From an uncultured Aquimarina sp. (lineage in GTDB: Bacteria; Bacteroidota; Bacteroidia; Flavobacteriales; Flavobacteriaceae), in assembly GCA_938011245.1 (NCBI GenBank), contig CALLUJ010000016.1, positions 1-59,714 of the forward strand: 59,714 nt of DNA. Direction: 5' to 3'. Position 1 is the first letter of the stretch. Each line of letters begins with the position of its first letter. Below the pieces are notes generated by a model. That model had not been told where the DNA came from and ran no database searches. It saw only the letters and a list, made by a program, of their open reading frames with translations. Shown one piece after another: positions 27,751 to 35,743 of this stretch. A program made the position numbers and the translations under genes.

Positions 27751-28110
27751 ATGGCACAACACAACGAACTTGGTACTAAAGGAGAAAAGCTAGCTGTAAC
27801 CTTTTTAAAAAAGAAAGAATACCAAATTTTAGAAACTAATTATAGGCATCTTAAAAATGAGGTAGATATTATAGCACAATTCCAAAATCAACTTATTGCT
27901 ATTGAAGTCAAAACAAGAAGTACTCGCGATTTCGGAGATCCACAAGAATTTGTAAAACCCTCACAAATAAAATCTATAATTGCTGCTACAAATGCTTATG
28001 TAGAACAAAAAGATATAGAATTAGAAGTCCGTTTCGATGTTATTGCCATTATTAATACAAATGGTTTACTAGAAATAGAACATATTGAAGAAGCTTTTTT
28101 AGCAATTTAA
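27751..28110 (+). CDS. YraN family protein (UPF0102)
   Basis: 119 residues, the family length. It has a restriction-endonuclease-like fold: GTKGEKLAVTFLKKKEYQILETNYR, then the PD-(D/E)XK-like NEVDIIAQ...LIAIEVKTRS with the acidic and Lys residues in place. Members are thought to act in DNA repair or Holliday-junction processing, but the function is not settled. It shares a unit with recX. The restriction-modification island begins immediately after its stop codon. Confidence 0.9.
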   Translation: MAQHNELGTKGEKLAVTFLKKKEYQILETNYRHLKNEVDIIAQFQNQLIAIEVKTRSTRDFGDPQEFVKPSQIKSIIAATNAYVEQKDIELEVRFDVIAIINTNGLLEIEHIEEAFLAI

Positions 28111-28242
28111 CGGTCTAGTATAAGAATGGTAACAGATTTTGATATACTAACTTTTCGGTTTGATACAGACCTTTTTTATATTTACATACTTTCGTTTTAG
28201 CGATTAAACCGCTATTATTTTTATACATTGTTAGCAAACGTT
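28111..28242. repeat. Hairpin-rich boundary element of the restriction-modification island
   Basis: The stretch begins with CGGTCTA (28111-28117), which recurs at 30292-30298 at the other side of the island. GGTCT/AGACC (28112-28116 with 28167-28171) and TAGTATA/TATACTA (28116-28122 with 28143-28149) form a nested stem. TAGCG/CGCTA (28198-28202 with 28210-28214) forms another. The end, TGTTAGCAAACGTT at 28229-28242, is an imperfect inverted repeat (12 of 14) of 30298-30311. It looks like a recombination or insertion boundary. Confidence 0.55.
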
Positions 28243-28247
28243 ATTTT

Positions 28248-29099
28248 TTAATTATCCTTATTCCAACTTTCTACGATTTCAGGTAATCTTGTAATTACTT
28301 CTTTTCCGAAAATTACTTCAGTCACCAATCCCATATGAATTGAATCAATTAAACGACATAAATAAGAACGTCCCATTCCCCACCAAGTATTGTGGTCATC
28401 TACAATTAGATAATGTTTCACTTCAATTCCTGTATTTACTTTCGTTTCCCATAATTCCCATCCATCTAATTGAGTTTCGTAAACACCGTCAGCAACACGA
28501 CTTCCAAAAGTAGTTGTGTAATAATACTCTTTAATTTCCCAAATTGCCTTTGGGTCTATTACTGATGGAAAAGCTCCGTCAACTCGTCTTGATAATGTTC
28601 TGATAGGAAAACCATCTTTTGTTATTGCAGTAAGTTCTTTTGGATCGTAATCACAATCTAAATCATCTTTATTTTTTTCTACAATCATATTAACTAATCC
28701 AGTAAGAAATGAAAAATCACGTTTTTCGTTCTTTTGCTTATTCATTGGAAGAGGACAAGTTGGATTGTAAGCGTCTTTCATTTCATAAAAGAGTTTTTTT
28801 GCTTGATCCTTGTTCATTAGGTTTTGTTCAACTTCATTAGTTAAAACATTACCTCTATATTCCATATAGTCAACTATCAATTGACCAAATTCAGTAAGTT
28901 CGTTATTTTCAATTAGTTTTTTATTTGATAGTCCTTCTTTGGAAAAAACATCTTTTATATTTTCTACACTAGGCACAACAAAGCCACCTTCTGGATTCTT
29001 TTGAGTCTTTCTTATTGTATAACCTAATCTTTGATTGAGTAACTTTATATTAGCCCAAAATTCTAAATCAAGATTTTCAAATTTATTATTTGCTTTCAT
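28248..29099 (-). CDS. Type II restriction endonuclease, PD-(D/E)XK fold
   Basis: 283 residues. I do not recognise the exact family or recognition site. A PD-(D/E)XK-type core is visible: Asp174 in RRVDGAFPSV, then Glu188-Ile-Lys190 in AIWEIKEYY, followed by GSRVADGVYETQ. The rest is mixed helix and strand with no known target-recognition signature. The call is supported by its place: it overlaps the controller gene by 14 bases, and a DNA methylase is divergent beyond that. The start at ATG 29099 leaves the usual coupled overlap. Confidence 0.82.
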   Translation of the reverse strand: MKANNKFENLDLEFWANIKLLNQRLGYTIRKTQKNPEGGFVVPSVENIKDVFSKEGLSNKKLIENNELTEFGQLIVDYMEYRGNVLTNEVEQNLMNKDQAKKLFYEMKDAYNPTCPLPMNKQKNEKRDFSFLTGLVNMIVEKNKDDLDCDYDPKELTAITKDGFPIRTLSRRVDGAFPSVIDPKAIWEIKEYYYTTTFGSRVADGVYETQLDGWELWETKVNTGIEVKHYLIVDDHNTWWGMGRSYLCRLIDSIHMGLVTEVIFGKEVITRLPEIVESWNKDN

Positions 29100-29337
29100 T
29101 TACGTTTTTTTCAAATTCTATTACAAATTCAGCCAAAGTAGCTCCCATTGCCTCAACTACTGCTTTTAATTCTACTAAATATAAACCTCTCTCGCCAGTT
29201 TCAATCTTACTTACAAAAGATTGTGGAACGTCTAAAATATCAGCTAAATCAGTCTGCTTTAATCCAGATCCCATACGAAGACTGTATAAAGTCTTTGTAA
29301 GTGCAATTTGTCCTTTTTTGATTTCTTTTTTATTCAC
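29086..29337 (-). CDS. Restriction-modification controller protein, XRE-type HTH
   Basis: 83 residues with a classic helix-turn-helix: LYSLRMGSGLKQTDLADILDVPQSFVSKIETGERGL. This fits C-proteins and other small repressors that time restriction after modification. The gene lies upstream of the endonuclease in the same unit, overlapping it by 14 bases, and faces the methylase across an 83-base region with a palindromic operator. Regulating both directions from one operator is the likely mode. Confidence 0.85.
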   Translation of the reverse strand: MNKKEIKKGQIALTKTLYSLRMGSGLKQTDLADILDVPQSFVSKIETGERGLYLVELKAVVEAMGATLAEFVIEFEKNVNESK

Positions 29338-29364
29338 AATACTAAATTATATTCTATTTTCGGA

Positions 29365-29381
29365 TATCCTATATTAGGATA
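29365..29381. promoter_or_regulatory. Palindromic operator between controller and methylase genes
   Basis: TATCCTA (29365-29371), a three-base centre, and TAGGATA (29375-29381) form a perfect inverted repeat in the middle of the 83-base divergent region. A further half-site-like AGGACA follows at 29382-29387. The size and position suit a dimeric C-protein binding site (C-box). Confidence 0.65.
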
Positions 29382-29420
29382 AGGACATAATTAATATTAC
29401 ATTTATCAAAATTCTTAATT

Positions 29421-30299
29421 ATGCAGTCAACACTTGATAGTAAATTTGTTACTTACACACCACCCAAAAGTCAATTATTAAAATGGGTTGGTAATAAACA
29501 AAGATTTGCCTCTGAAATCGCAAGGTTTTTTCCAACTAATTTTAATACTTTTTATGAACCTTTTCTTGGTAGTGGTGCTGTAATGGCTACAGTAGCTCCA
29601 AATATTGGTGTTGGCTCTGATTCATTTTCGCCATTAATTGAAATTTGGCAACAATTAAAGTCCGATCCAAACGGATTAGTGGATTGGTATGCAGAGAATA
29701 GAAACAAGTTAAATGGTGAGAATAAAAAAGAAGTTTACGAAAATGTAAAAGCGTCATTTAACGAAAATCATAATGGTAAAGATTTTTTGTTTTTAACGAG
29801 ATCTTGTTATGGTGGTATAGTTCGATTTAGAAAAAGTGACGGCTACATGAGTACTCCCTGTGGACCCCATACACCTATTTCAGTTGATAGTTTTGCGAAA
29901 AGAGTTGAGAACTGGAAAGATAGAATGAAAAATGTGAATTTTATTCACGCAGATTATAAAGAAGTATTTGAACTTGCTAAAGAAGGTGATTTAATATATT
30001 GTGATCCTCCATACAGTCATAGTCAAGGAATTCTTTACGGTGCTCAATCTTTCCAATTAGAAGAGTTGTTCGTAGAAATTGAGAAAGCCAAAAATAAAGG
30101 TGTTAGAGTTGCTTTAAGTATTGATGGAAGTAAGAAGTCAGGAAATTATCTCTGTGATTTACCAATTCCAGAAAATGTTTTTGAAGAAGAAATTTTCGTT
30201 AGTGTAGGACGCTCAATGTTGAGAAGATTTCAAATGGAAGGTCAAACTTTAGAAGAAGAATTAGTTTCAGATAGACTACTTTTGAATTATTCGGTCTAA
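29421..30299 (+). CDS. Type II DNA adenine-N6 methylase, Dam (D12) class
   Basis: 292 residues. Motif I is FYEPFLGSG at 44-52, and the catalytic DPPY at 195-198 follows IYC. N-terminal LLKWVGNKQRF binds S-adenosylmethionine. The order, binding motif first and DPPY later with a target domain between, is the alpha (Dam-like) class. It protects host DNA against the partner endonuclease. The recognition sequence cannot be read from the protein alone; GATC is typical for Dam relatives but not shown here. Its stop codon overlaps the direct repeat that marks the island edge. Confidence 0.9.
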   Translation: MQSTLDSKFVTYTPPKSQLLKWVGNKQRFASEIARFFPTNFNTFYEPFLGSGAVMATVAPNIGVGSDSFSPLIEIWQQLKSDPNGLVDWYAENRNKLNGENKKEVYENVKASFNENHNGKDFLFLTRSCYGGIVRFRKSDGYMSTPCGPHTPISVDSFAKRVENWKDRMKNVNFIHADYKEVFELAKEGDLIYCDPPYSHSQGILYGAQSFQLEELFVEIEKAKNKGVRVALSIDGSKKSGNYLCDLPIPENVFEEEIFVSVGRSMLRRFQMEGQTLEEELVSDRLLLNYSV

Positions 30300-30311
30300 T
30301 GTTTGCCAACA
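30298..30311. repeat. Right boundary repeat of the restriction-modification island
   Basis: AATGTTTGCCAACA is an imperfect inverted repeat of 28229-28242, with 12 of 14 positions matching. It lies directly at the methylase stop codon and overlaps the end of the direct repeat CGGTCTA at 30292-30298. Confidence 0.5.
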
Positions 30312-30319
30312 CAAGTATA

Positions 30320-31612
30320 TTAGTCTTTACGTTTTCTAAAAGCTACAATCTCAGAAATTAATTTTCCTTTTTCTATATTAAATACAGGGTGCTTTGGACT
30401 CCCAACAATCTGTGCACTGTAAATACCACTATGTCCAGAAAAAATATAAGCTATAAAACAAGCTACAGCAATAAACTGACCTGTTTCAATACCAAAAAGT
30501 TCTATACCCATTAAAGTACAGGCAATAGGCGTATTTGTAGCTCCAGCAAATACAGCAACAAATCCCATAGCAGCAAGTAAATCCATCGGTAACGGCAAAA
30601 GCCAAACTAAAGCATTTCCTAAAGTAGCCCCTACATAAAATAAAGGAGTTACCTCTCCGCCCTTAAAACCAGCACCCAATGTAAAGGTGGTAAATAACAA
30701 TTTCAAAATAAAATCGTAAGGTAAACCTTGTTTAGAAAAGGACTCTACTATTACAGGCACTCCCAAACCAATATAGCGGGAGCTACTCATATAATATACC
30801 GCTACTGCAATTACAATACCACCAATAACAGGACGTAATGGAGCATAACTAAGCTTTTTAAACTGTGCTGTCCAAAAATGAGTTCCTTTGGAGAATAACC
30901 GAGCCACTATTCCAAAACAAATTGCAGCAATAATGGACAAGCCTAAGTTTTTAAGCGACATTTCGGGTATATGTGTTACAATATAGTCGGTATGGATACC
31001 TCCTAAATGCCTACAGGTTTGATCGGCAATAATAGCTACCAATATACTTGGAAATAAAGCTTCGAAGCGAATTCTTCCTATAATCAATACCTCTAAAGCA
31101 AAAACAGCACCGGCTAAGGGTGTTCCAAAAACGGCAGCAAAACCAGCACTAATCCCCATAACAATAAGCATTCGGCGATCTAAGGATTTTATGTCTATAA
31201 ACTTTGAAAGTTGATCTGCTATAGCTCCACCTATTTGTACAGCAGTACCTTCTCGTCCTGCCGATCCACCAAAAAGATGTGTTCCCAATGTAGTAATTAA
31301 TACCAGAGGAGCCATTTTAAAAGGAATTACTTTTTCGGGAAAGTGATATTCATCCAATAGCAAATTATTCCCCCTCACAACACTTTTACCAAAATAATGA
31401 TATAACGCTCCTATACCAAAACCAGCTACAGGTAAATACCAAACAATACTAACATTAGCGTTTCTAAAATTAGTACACCAATCTAATGCAATTAAAAAGA
31501 AAGCAGAAGCACCCCCTACTGTTAGTCCTATAATTAGTGCTACGGAAAACCACTTTAATAAGTATAAAACTACAGAAGAGTAGCGAAGGTTAATAAAATC
31601 GTTTAGAATCAT
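30320..31612 (-). CDS. CLC-family anion transporter, possibly fluoride-type
   Basis: 430 residues with about ten membrane segments. The gating-Glu motif is GSAGREGTAVQIGG, and the second selectivity region is GAGFKGGEVTPLFYVGATLGN. The first selectivity region reads RGNNLLLDEYH, not the GSGIP of chloride exchangers. GREGT, GNNL and GGEVTP together are, as I recall, typical of the CLC-F fluoride/proton antiporter branch. I infer fluoride export with moderate confidence. No fluoride riboswitch is visible upstream. Upstream at 31631-31638 the minus strand carries a -7-like TATATTTG. Confidence 0.75.
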   Translation of the reverse strand: MILNDFINLRYSSVVLYLLKWFSVALIIGLTVGGASAFFLIALDWCTNFRNANVSIVWYLPVAGFGIGALYHYFGKSVVRGNNLLLDEYHFPEKVIPFKMAPLVLITTLGTHLFGGSAGREGTAVQIGGAIADQLSKFIDIKSLDRRMLIVMGISAGFAAVFGTPLAGAVFALEVLIIGRIRFEALFPSILVAIIADQTCRHLGGIHTDYIVTHIPEMSLKNLGLSIIAAICFGIVARLFSKGTHFWTAQFKKLSYAPLRPVIGGIVIAVAVYYMSSSRYIGLGVPVIVESFSKQGLPYDFILKLLFTTFTLGAGFKGGEVTPLFYVGATLGNALVWLLPLPMDLLAAMGFVAVFAGATNTPIACTLMGIELFGIETGQFIAVACFIAYIFSGHSGIYSAQIVGSPKHPVFNIEKGKLISEIVAFRKRKD

Positions 31613-31917
31613 TACAATAAGTTAGTTGCACAAATATACAGGAAATCCTTTTTTTAATTTTAATTGAAAGATTATTCATTAAAAAAGCGCTGTCTAGGAT
31701 AATATTTGACATAAACCAAACGCAAAATAGATGTTTTGATTCGTAATTTTAATTAAATTAAAAACAGTATAAAATTATTTCTAAAAACACTTAGTTTTTG
31801 TTGGTATTTGTCTATGTTTACGACATATCACTACTGTTAAAAAATGTACAATTCTTATAGAAAACACTATAAGTAAGAATTATATAAATTATTTTTGTTT
31901 AGCAAAAAATACAAAAG
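31613..31917. other. Divergent promoter region, no gene seen
   Basis: 305 AT-rich bases lie between the CLC gene (minus) and the FAD-linked oxidase (plus). The minus strand has a TATATTTG box at 31631-31638, about 19 bases before the CLC start. The plus strand has TATTTTTG at 31890-31897, 20 bases before the oxidase start. Neither has a clear TTG -33 element. No fluoride riboswitch or other RNA is recognised. Confidence 0.5.
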
Positions 31918-33261
31918 ATGAAACAAAAAAGCACTTGGGTAAGTTGGAATGAAAATATTAAACACTCATTTACTAATCTTCATACCATAACTACCGAAAC
32001 TCAATTATCTCAAGTTGTAGCCTCAGCACAAAAAATACGCTTCTTTGGTAGCAAACAATCTTCTTCTGATATTGCTGCGGGTGTGGATACTCTTATAGAT
32101 ATTAATTCCTATAATAAAGTTGTACAGTTTAACAACGAAGAGCGTTTAATAACTGTAGAGACGGGTTTGAAGTTAGGAGCGTTAATTGATGTAATAGAAG
32201 CCAAGGGTTGGTGCATCCCATGTTTACCTGATATTAATACAGTAACCATAGGAGGAGCATTAGCTACAGGAACTCACGGTACTAGTGGAAAACCCCTTTG
32301 TGAATATATGGTTAGTTGCCGATTGGTTATGGCAGATGGTACCATTACGGAAATAAACGAAGGAGATGAGTTAATGGATGCCGTTAGAGTGTCTATAGGA
32401 ACATTAGGAGTAATGTCTACAGTTACTTTTAAATGCGAACCTATTTATACTCTTCACCTTAAAGAAGGACCAGAAAAAGATGAAGATTGGTTATCTACCA
32501 TTAATGAAGATTTAAAAAAACACGATTTTTTAAGAATTTTATGGCTTCCTCATACCGGTTATGGATATGTTATTAAGGGAGATAAAATTGATCCAAGCGC
32601 TTCGATAAACGAAATTAAAGCTCCAGAATATATTAAAAACAGACGTAAAGCTTCTAAATTTCTATATAAATACACGCATATTTTCCCTTGGTTTACGGCA
32701 ATTGCAAATAAAATATTATTCTCCCGTTTTTTTAAACATAAAACCGAGCATAAAGGATCCCTATATCAAGCTACAGTAACTAAAAAGCGAGGATCTACTT
32801 TAGAACTTGCCGAGTGGACTGTGGCCATGGATAAATTTCCCGCCTTATTTAAAGAACTTAAACAAGTAATTAATAGTTGGAAAAACGACGCCTTTATTCA
32901 TATTCCAATGGATGTTCGTTTTATCTATAACGATCAATCGTGGCTTAGCTATGCTTATGGGCAAGATACAGTAACTATGGGTTGTGTTTGTAGGAATACT
33001 GCTTCGGCAGATACTTATGAAGCCTTTAATGTTGTGGAAGAATTGTTTTTAAAATATGGAGGAAGACCGCATTGGGGGAAACGTTTTAAAGCAAAAGATA
33101 AAGAGCTTTCTGCGATTTACCCTAAATGGAAAGATTTTAAAAAATTAAGAAGTAAAGTAGACCCAACAAACAAATTTTTGAATCCTTACTTAACCGAACT
33201 TTTTAATGAACCAGGAGTTAAGAATGTTGAAAATAAAAAAACCGAAAAAGTTTTTGCCTAA
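31918..33261 (+). CDS. FAD-linked sugar-lactone oxidase-like protein
   Basis: 447 residues. The N-terminal FAD-binding domain (about 20-190) has the family signature VTIGGALATGTHGTSGKPL and the preceding FFGSKQSSSD loop. The C-terminal domain resembles D-arabinono-1,4-lactone oxidase, including GGRPHWGKRF, in which the HWGK motif contacts the flavin. Substrates in the family are aldonolactones or polyols; the true one here is unknown. A one-base overlap with the next gene (HAD phosphatase) suggests a two-gene operon acting on a sugar or its phosphate. Confidence 0.82.
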   Translation: MKQKSTWVSWNENIKHSFTNLHTITTETQLSQVVASAQKIRFFGSKQSSSDIAAGVDTLIDINSYNKVVQFNNEERLITVETGLKLGALIDVIEAKGWCIPCLPDINTVTIGGALATGTHGTSGKPLCEYMVSCRLVMADGTITEINEGDELMDAVRVSIGTLGVMSTVTFKCEPIYTLHLKEGPEKDEDWLSTINEDLKKHDFLRILWLPHTGYGYVIKGDKIDPSASINEIKAPEYIKNRRKASKFLYKYTHIFPWFTAIANKILFSRFFKHKTEHKGSLYQATVTKKRGSTLELAEWTVAMDKFPALFKELKQVINSWKNDAFIHIPMDVRFIYNDQSWLSYAYGQDTVTMGCVCRNTASADTYEAFNVVEELFLKYGGRPHWGKRFKAKDKELSAIYPKWKDFKKLRSKVDPTNKFLNPYLTELFNEPGVKNVENKKTEKVFA

Positions 33262-33917
33262 TGAACAAGCCTAAAGGATTTTTATTTGATTTCGATGGTG
33301 TTATAGTAGATAGCTTTAAAGCACATTTTACAGCATGGTCTAATGCTTATTATAATATTTTTAAAAAAAGATTAGACGATTTTCCTCACGAATGTGAAGG
33401 AAAATCGCCTATGCTTATCGCCGAATTTTTAGCTAACGAAGCAGGAGATAATTTATTAAAAGACCAACTTTATAATTTAAAACGCGAATATCTAAATACA
33501 GGTAAAATTATCCCCAATTTAATGCCAGGTGTAGTTAATTTTGAAAATTATAATTTAAAAAATAGAATTCCTTATGGGATTGCTAGTAATGCTACTAAAG
33601 AATATTTAAAGAATAGTATTCGTCAGTTGAATTTAAAATTTGATACCTATCTTGGTTTTGAAGATTATACCTATGCGAAACCCAACCCAGAACCCTACGT
33701 AAAACTAGCAACACATTTAGGTTTTTCTAACAAAGACTTTCGAGATTTATGGGTGTTTGAAGATAGTTTACCTGGGGCAACAGCGGCAATTAAAGCAGGA
33801 ATGATTGCTGTTGGTATAGAATCGCAACACTCTAAAGCCCAATTAATAGAAGCAGGTTGCACGCATAGTTTTAAGACATTACAAGAAGCTTTATATTTTA
33901 TAACAACTATTACATGA
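33261..33917 (+). CDS. HAD-superfamily phosphatase, phosphoglucomutase-like subgroup
   Basis: 218 residues. The nucleophile and acid/base Asp pair is at D10 and D12 in FLFDFDGVIVDS. A cap domain follows, then YGIASNATKEY (motif II), KPNPEPYVKLA (motif III) and VFEDSLPGATAAIKAG (motif IV). It matches the beta-phosphoglucomutase/gph type. The ATG overlaps the oxidase stop codon, indicating translational coupling. The exact substrate cannot be inferred. Confidence 0.85.
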   Translation: MNKPKGFLFDFDGVIVDSFKAHFTAWSNAYYNIFKKRLDDFPHECEGKSPMLIAEFLANEAGDNLLKDQLYNLKREYLNTGKIIPNLMPGVVNFENYNLKNRIPYGIASNATKEYLKNSIRQLNLKFDTYLGFEDYTYAKPNPEPYVKLATHLGFSNKDFRDLWVFEDSLPGATAAIKAGMIAVGIESQHSKAQLIEAGCTHSFKTLQEALYFITTIT

Positions 33918-34086
33918 AGCTAATAACTACTCGTTAAACCTTCTTTACTGTAATCTTGCAGGAAGCTTTTATATAGGTTTTAACAACATAAATATTTGTA
34001 AATCAAACACACCAAACACTACTTATTTCATAAGAACTCTTAAATTAGCAAGTACTTCATTTACTTAATTAGAATCCGCCCTTTAT

Positions 34087-35046
34087 ATGCTTGAAGTAGA
34101 TACTATTTTTTTCTCCTATCAAAAAACACCTGTTTTAAAAGCCCTTAATTTTTCTGTAGAAAAAGGGGAGCATATGGCTGTTATGGGAGAAAGTGGTTGC
34201 GGAAAAAGCACGCTTCTTAAAGCCATCTACGGATTGTTATCTTTAGAAAAAGGATATATAAAATATAATAATAAAAAGCTTTTAGGTCCAGAGCATCATC
34301 TAGTTCCAGGGTATTCCTTTATGAAGTATCTTACCCAAGAACTTAATATAATGCCATATACCTCCGTTGCCGATAATATTGGAGAGTACCTATCCCGTTT
34401 TTACCCTCAAGAAAAAGAAAAACGCACCCAAGAACTTCTAAATGTAGTAGGGCTTACCAAATACTACAATACACATGTTCGGTACCTAAGCGGTGGTCAA
34501 AAACAACGTGTTGCATTAGCAAAAGTGCTTGCCAAAGAACCGGAAGTATTATTGTTAGATGAACCGTTTAGTCAGATAGATCATTTTAAAAAGAACGAGT
34601 TACGCTATCAGTTATTTGAATATTTAAAAGAAAAGAAAATTACTTGCATTACCGCTACACACGATAGTAACGATGTGTTACCTTTTGCAGACAAAGTGCT
34701 TGTTTTAAAAGAAGGACAACAACGTTGGTTAGATGTCCCACAACAACTATATTTAAAACCTACAGATACGTACACCGCTTCACTTTTTTCGGAAATTAAT
34801 GTGTTACAAGAAAAAGAAGTACAACTATCTACTTCCTCAAAAGAAATTATTTTATACCCCCATCAAATAAAAATTGATAAGAATACTAAAAATAACTGTG
34901 CAGCTATTGTAAAACGCTGTTATTTTAAAGGAAGCTTTTATATGGTTCATTTAAATTTCAATTCAAAAATAATTGTATCCGAATCTAAAACACCTTATAA
35001 AATAGGCGAAAACGTATATTTTAAAGCTCAATTAAATAACCTCTAA
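34087..35046 (+). CDS. Orphan ABC transporter ATP-binding protein
   Basis: 319 residues. Walker A GESGCGKST, a Q-loop near YLTQELNIMPY, signature LSGGQKQRVALAKV, Walker B VLLLDEPFSQID and switch His in TATHD are all present. The C-terminal 80 residues look like a TOBE regulatory domain (IILYPHQIKI...GENVYFKAQL), as in the iron, sulfate or polyamine importer ATPases. No permease or binding-protein gene is nearby, so its partners must be elsewhere. It converges on the GreA-like gene, overlapping by 15 bases. Confidence 0.82.
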   Translation: MLEVDTIFFSYQKTPVLKALNFSVEKGEHMAVMGESGCGKSTLLKAIYGLLSLEKGYIKYNNKKLLGPEHHLVPGYSFMKYLTQELNIMPYTSVADNIGEYLSRFYPQEKEKRTQELLNVVGLTKYYNTHVRYLSGGQKQRVALAKVLAKEPEVLLLDEPFSQIDHFKKNELRYQLFEYLKEKKITCITATHDSNDVLPFADKVLVLKEGQQRWLDVPQQLYLKPTDTYTASLFSEINVLQEKEVQLSTSSKEIILYPHQIKIDKNTKNNCAAIVKRCYFKGSFYMVHLNFNSKIIVSESKTPYKIGENVYFKAQLNNL

Positions 35047-35478
35047 TACTGTTTGAAGGTTGTTGTTAAACTCAAAGCGCTCGCCTACAGATTTCCCATA
35101 AATTAAGGAACCAATAGGAGATTGTTTAGATATAACAAAAATGGATTTTCCTTCTAGTATAATCTGTCCTAAAAAAGCCGATAAATAATAATATCCATTC
35201 TCTGTTTTTATTAAACTACCCATTGTAGCTTTAATGTGTTGTTGCGTTGGGTTAATTTTTTGTAGCACTCCTAAAACTTGTTCTGCGTTTTTAAGTTGTA
35301 ACCCTAACTTTTCCCTCTCCAATTGTAACATGGCTCTTCCTGTTTCGTGTTTATCTCCAGCAGAACTTTTACTTTCTGCGGATAATGACTCTTGAACACG
35401 AAAAATGTTTTTATTTATTTCAAAACATTTTTGTGTCGCAATAGCAATACACTGTTCATGTACTTGTTTCTTGAACAT
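35032..35478 (-). CDS. GreA/GreB C-terminal-domain-like protein
   Basis: 148 residues. The N-terminal helical part contains AESKSSAGDKHETGRAMLQLE. The C-terminal part has the FKBP-like strand pattern of transcript cleavage factors (GYYYLSAFLGQI, SIFVISKQSPIGSLIYGKSVGERFEF). It lacks the full Gre coiled-coil. In Flavobacteriaceae, proteins like this are often misnamed 3-oxoacyl-ACP synthase; nothing here supports that activity. It probably binds RNA polymerase. Its 3' end overlaps the ABC ATPase gene. Confidence 0.7.
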   Translation of the reverse strand: MFKKQVHEQCIAIATQKCFEINKNIFRVQESLSAESKSSAGDKHETGRAMLQLEREKLGLQLKNAEQVLGVLQKINPTQQHIKATMGSLIKTENGYYYLSAFLGQIILEGKSIFVISKQSPIGSLIYGKSVGERFEFNNNLQTVLEVI

Positions 35479-35743
35479 ATTTATTAATTAATTAAAAAAG
35501 AAAATTAGTTTAATTCAAATTACGTATTAGAAAGTTCTAGTCCAGAATTTGGATTAAACAAAATAGATTAATACATAGTAACAGGTAAAATACAATTCGT
35601 AAGAATTAGAAACAAATACCCTCGTAATAAATCGATATAAAAAACACTATATTTACATTTAAATGATTTTTTAACGAAGAAACACTCAAAATACTGATTA
35701 TTAAACAATTTGTATTGTTGAGTTTCTATATATAGATTGATTT

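Noticed and set aside
28111..28247. Integron attC site at the edge of the restriction-modification island
   Set aside because: The palindromic form is suggestive, but the core GTTRRRY and RYYYAAC sites do not match, and no integrase is present. It is kept only as a structured boundary element.
31613..31917. Fluoride riboswitch upstream of the CLC gene
   Set aside because: Neither the conserved GG-GATGG start nor the later conserved loop could be found on the minus strand.
35032..35478. 3-oxoacyl-ACP synthase, a name often attached to such proteins
   Set aside because: The length and fold fit the Gre C-terminal domain; no thiolase fold or catalytic Cys is present.
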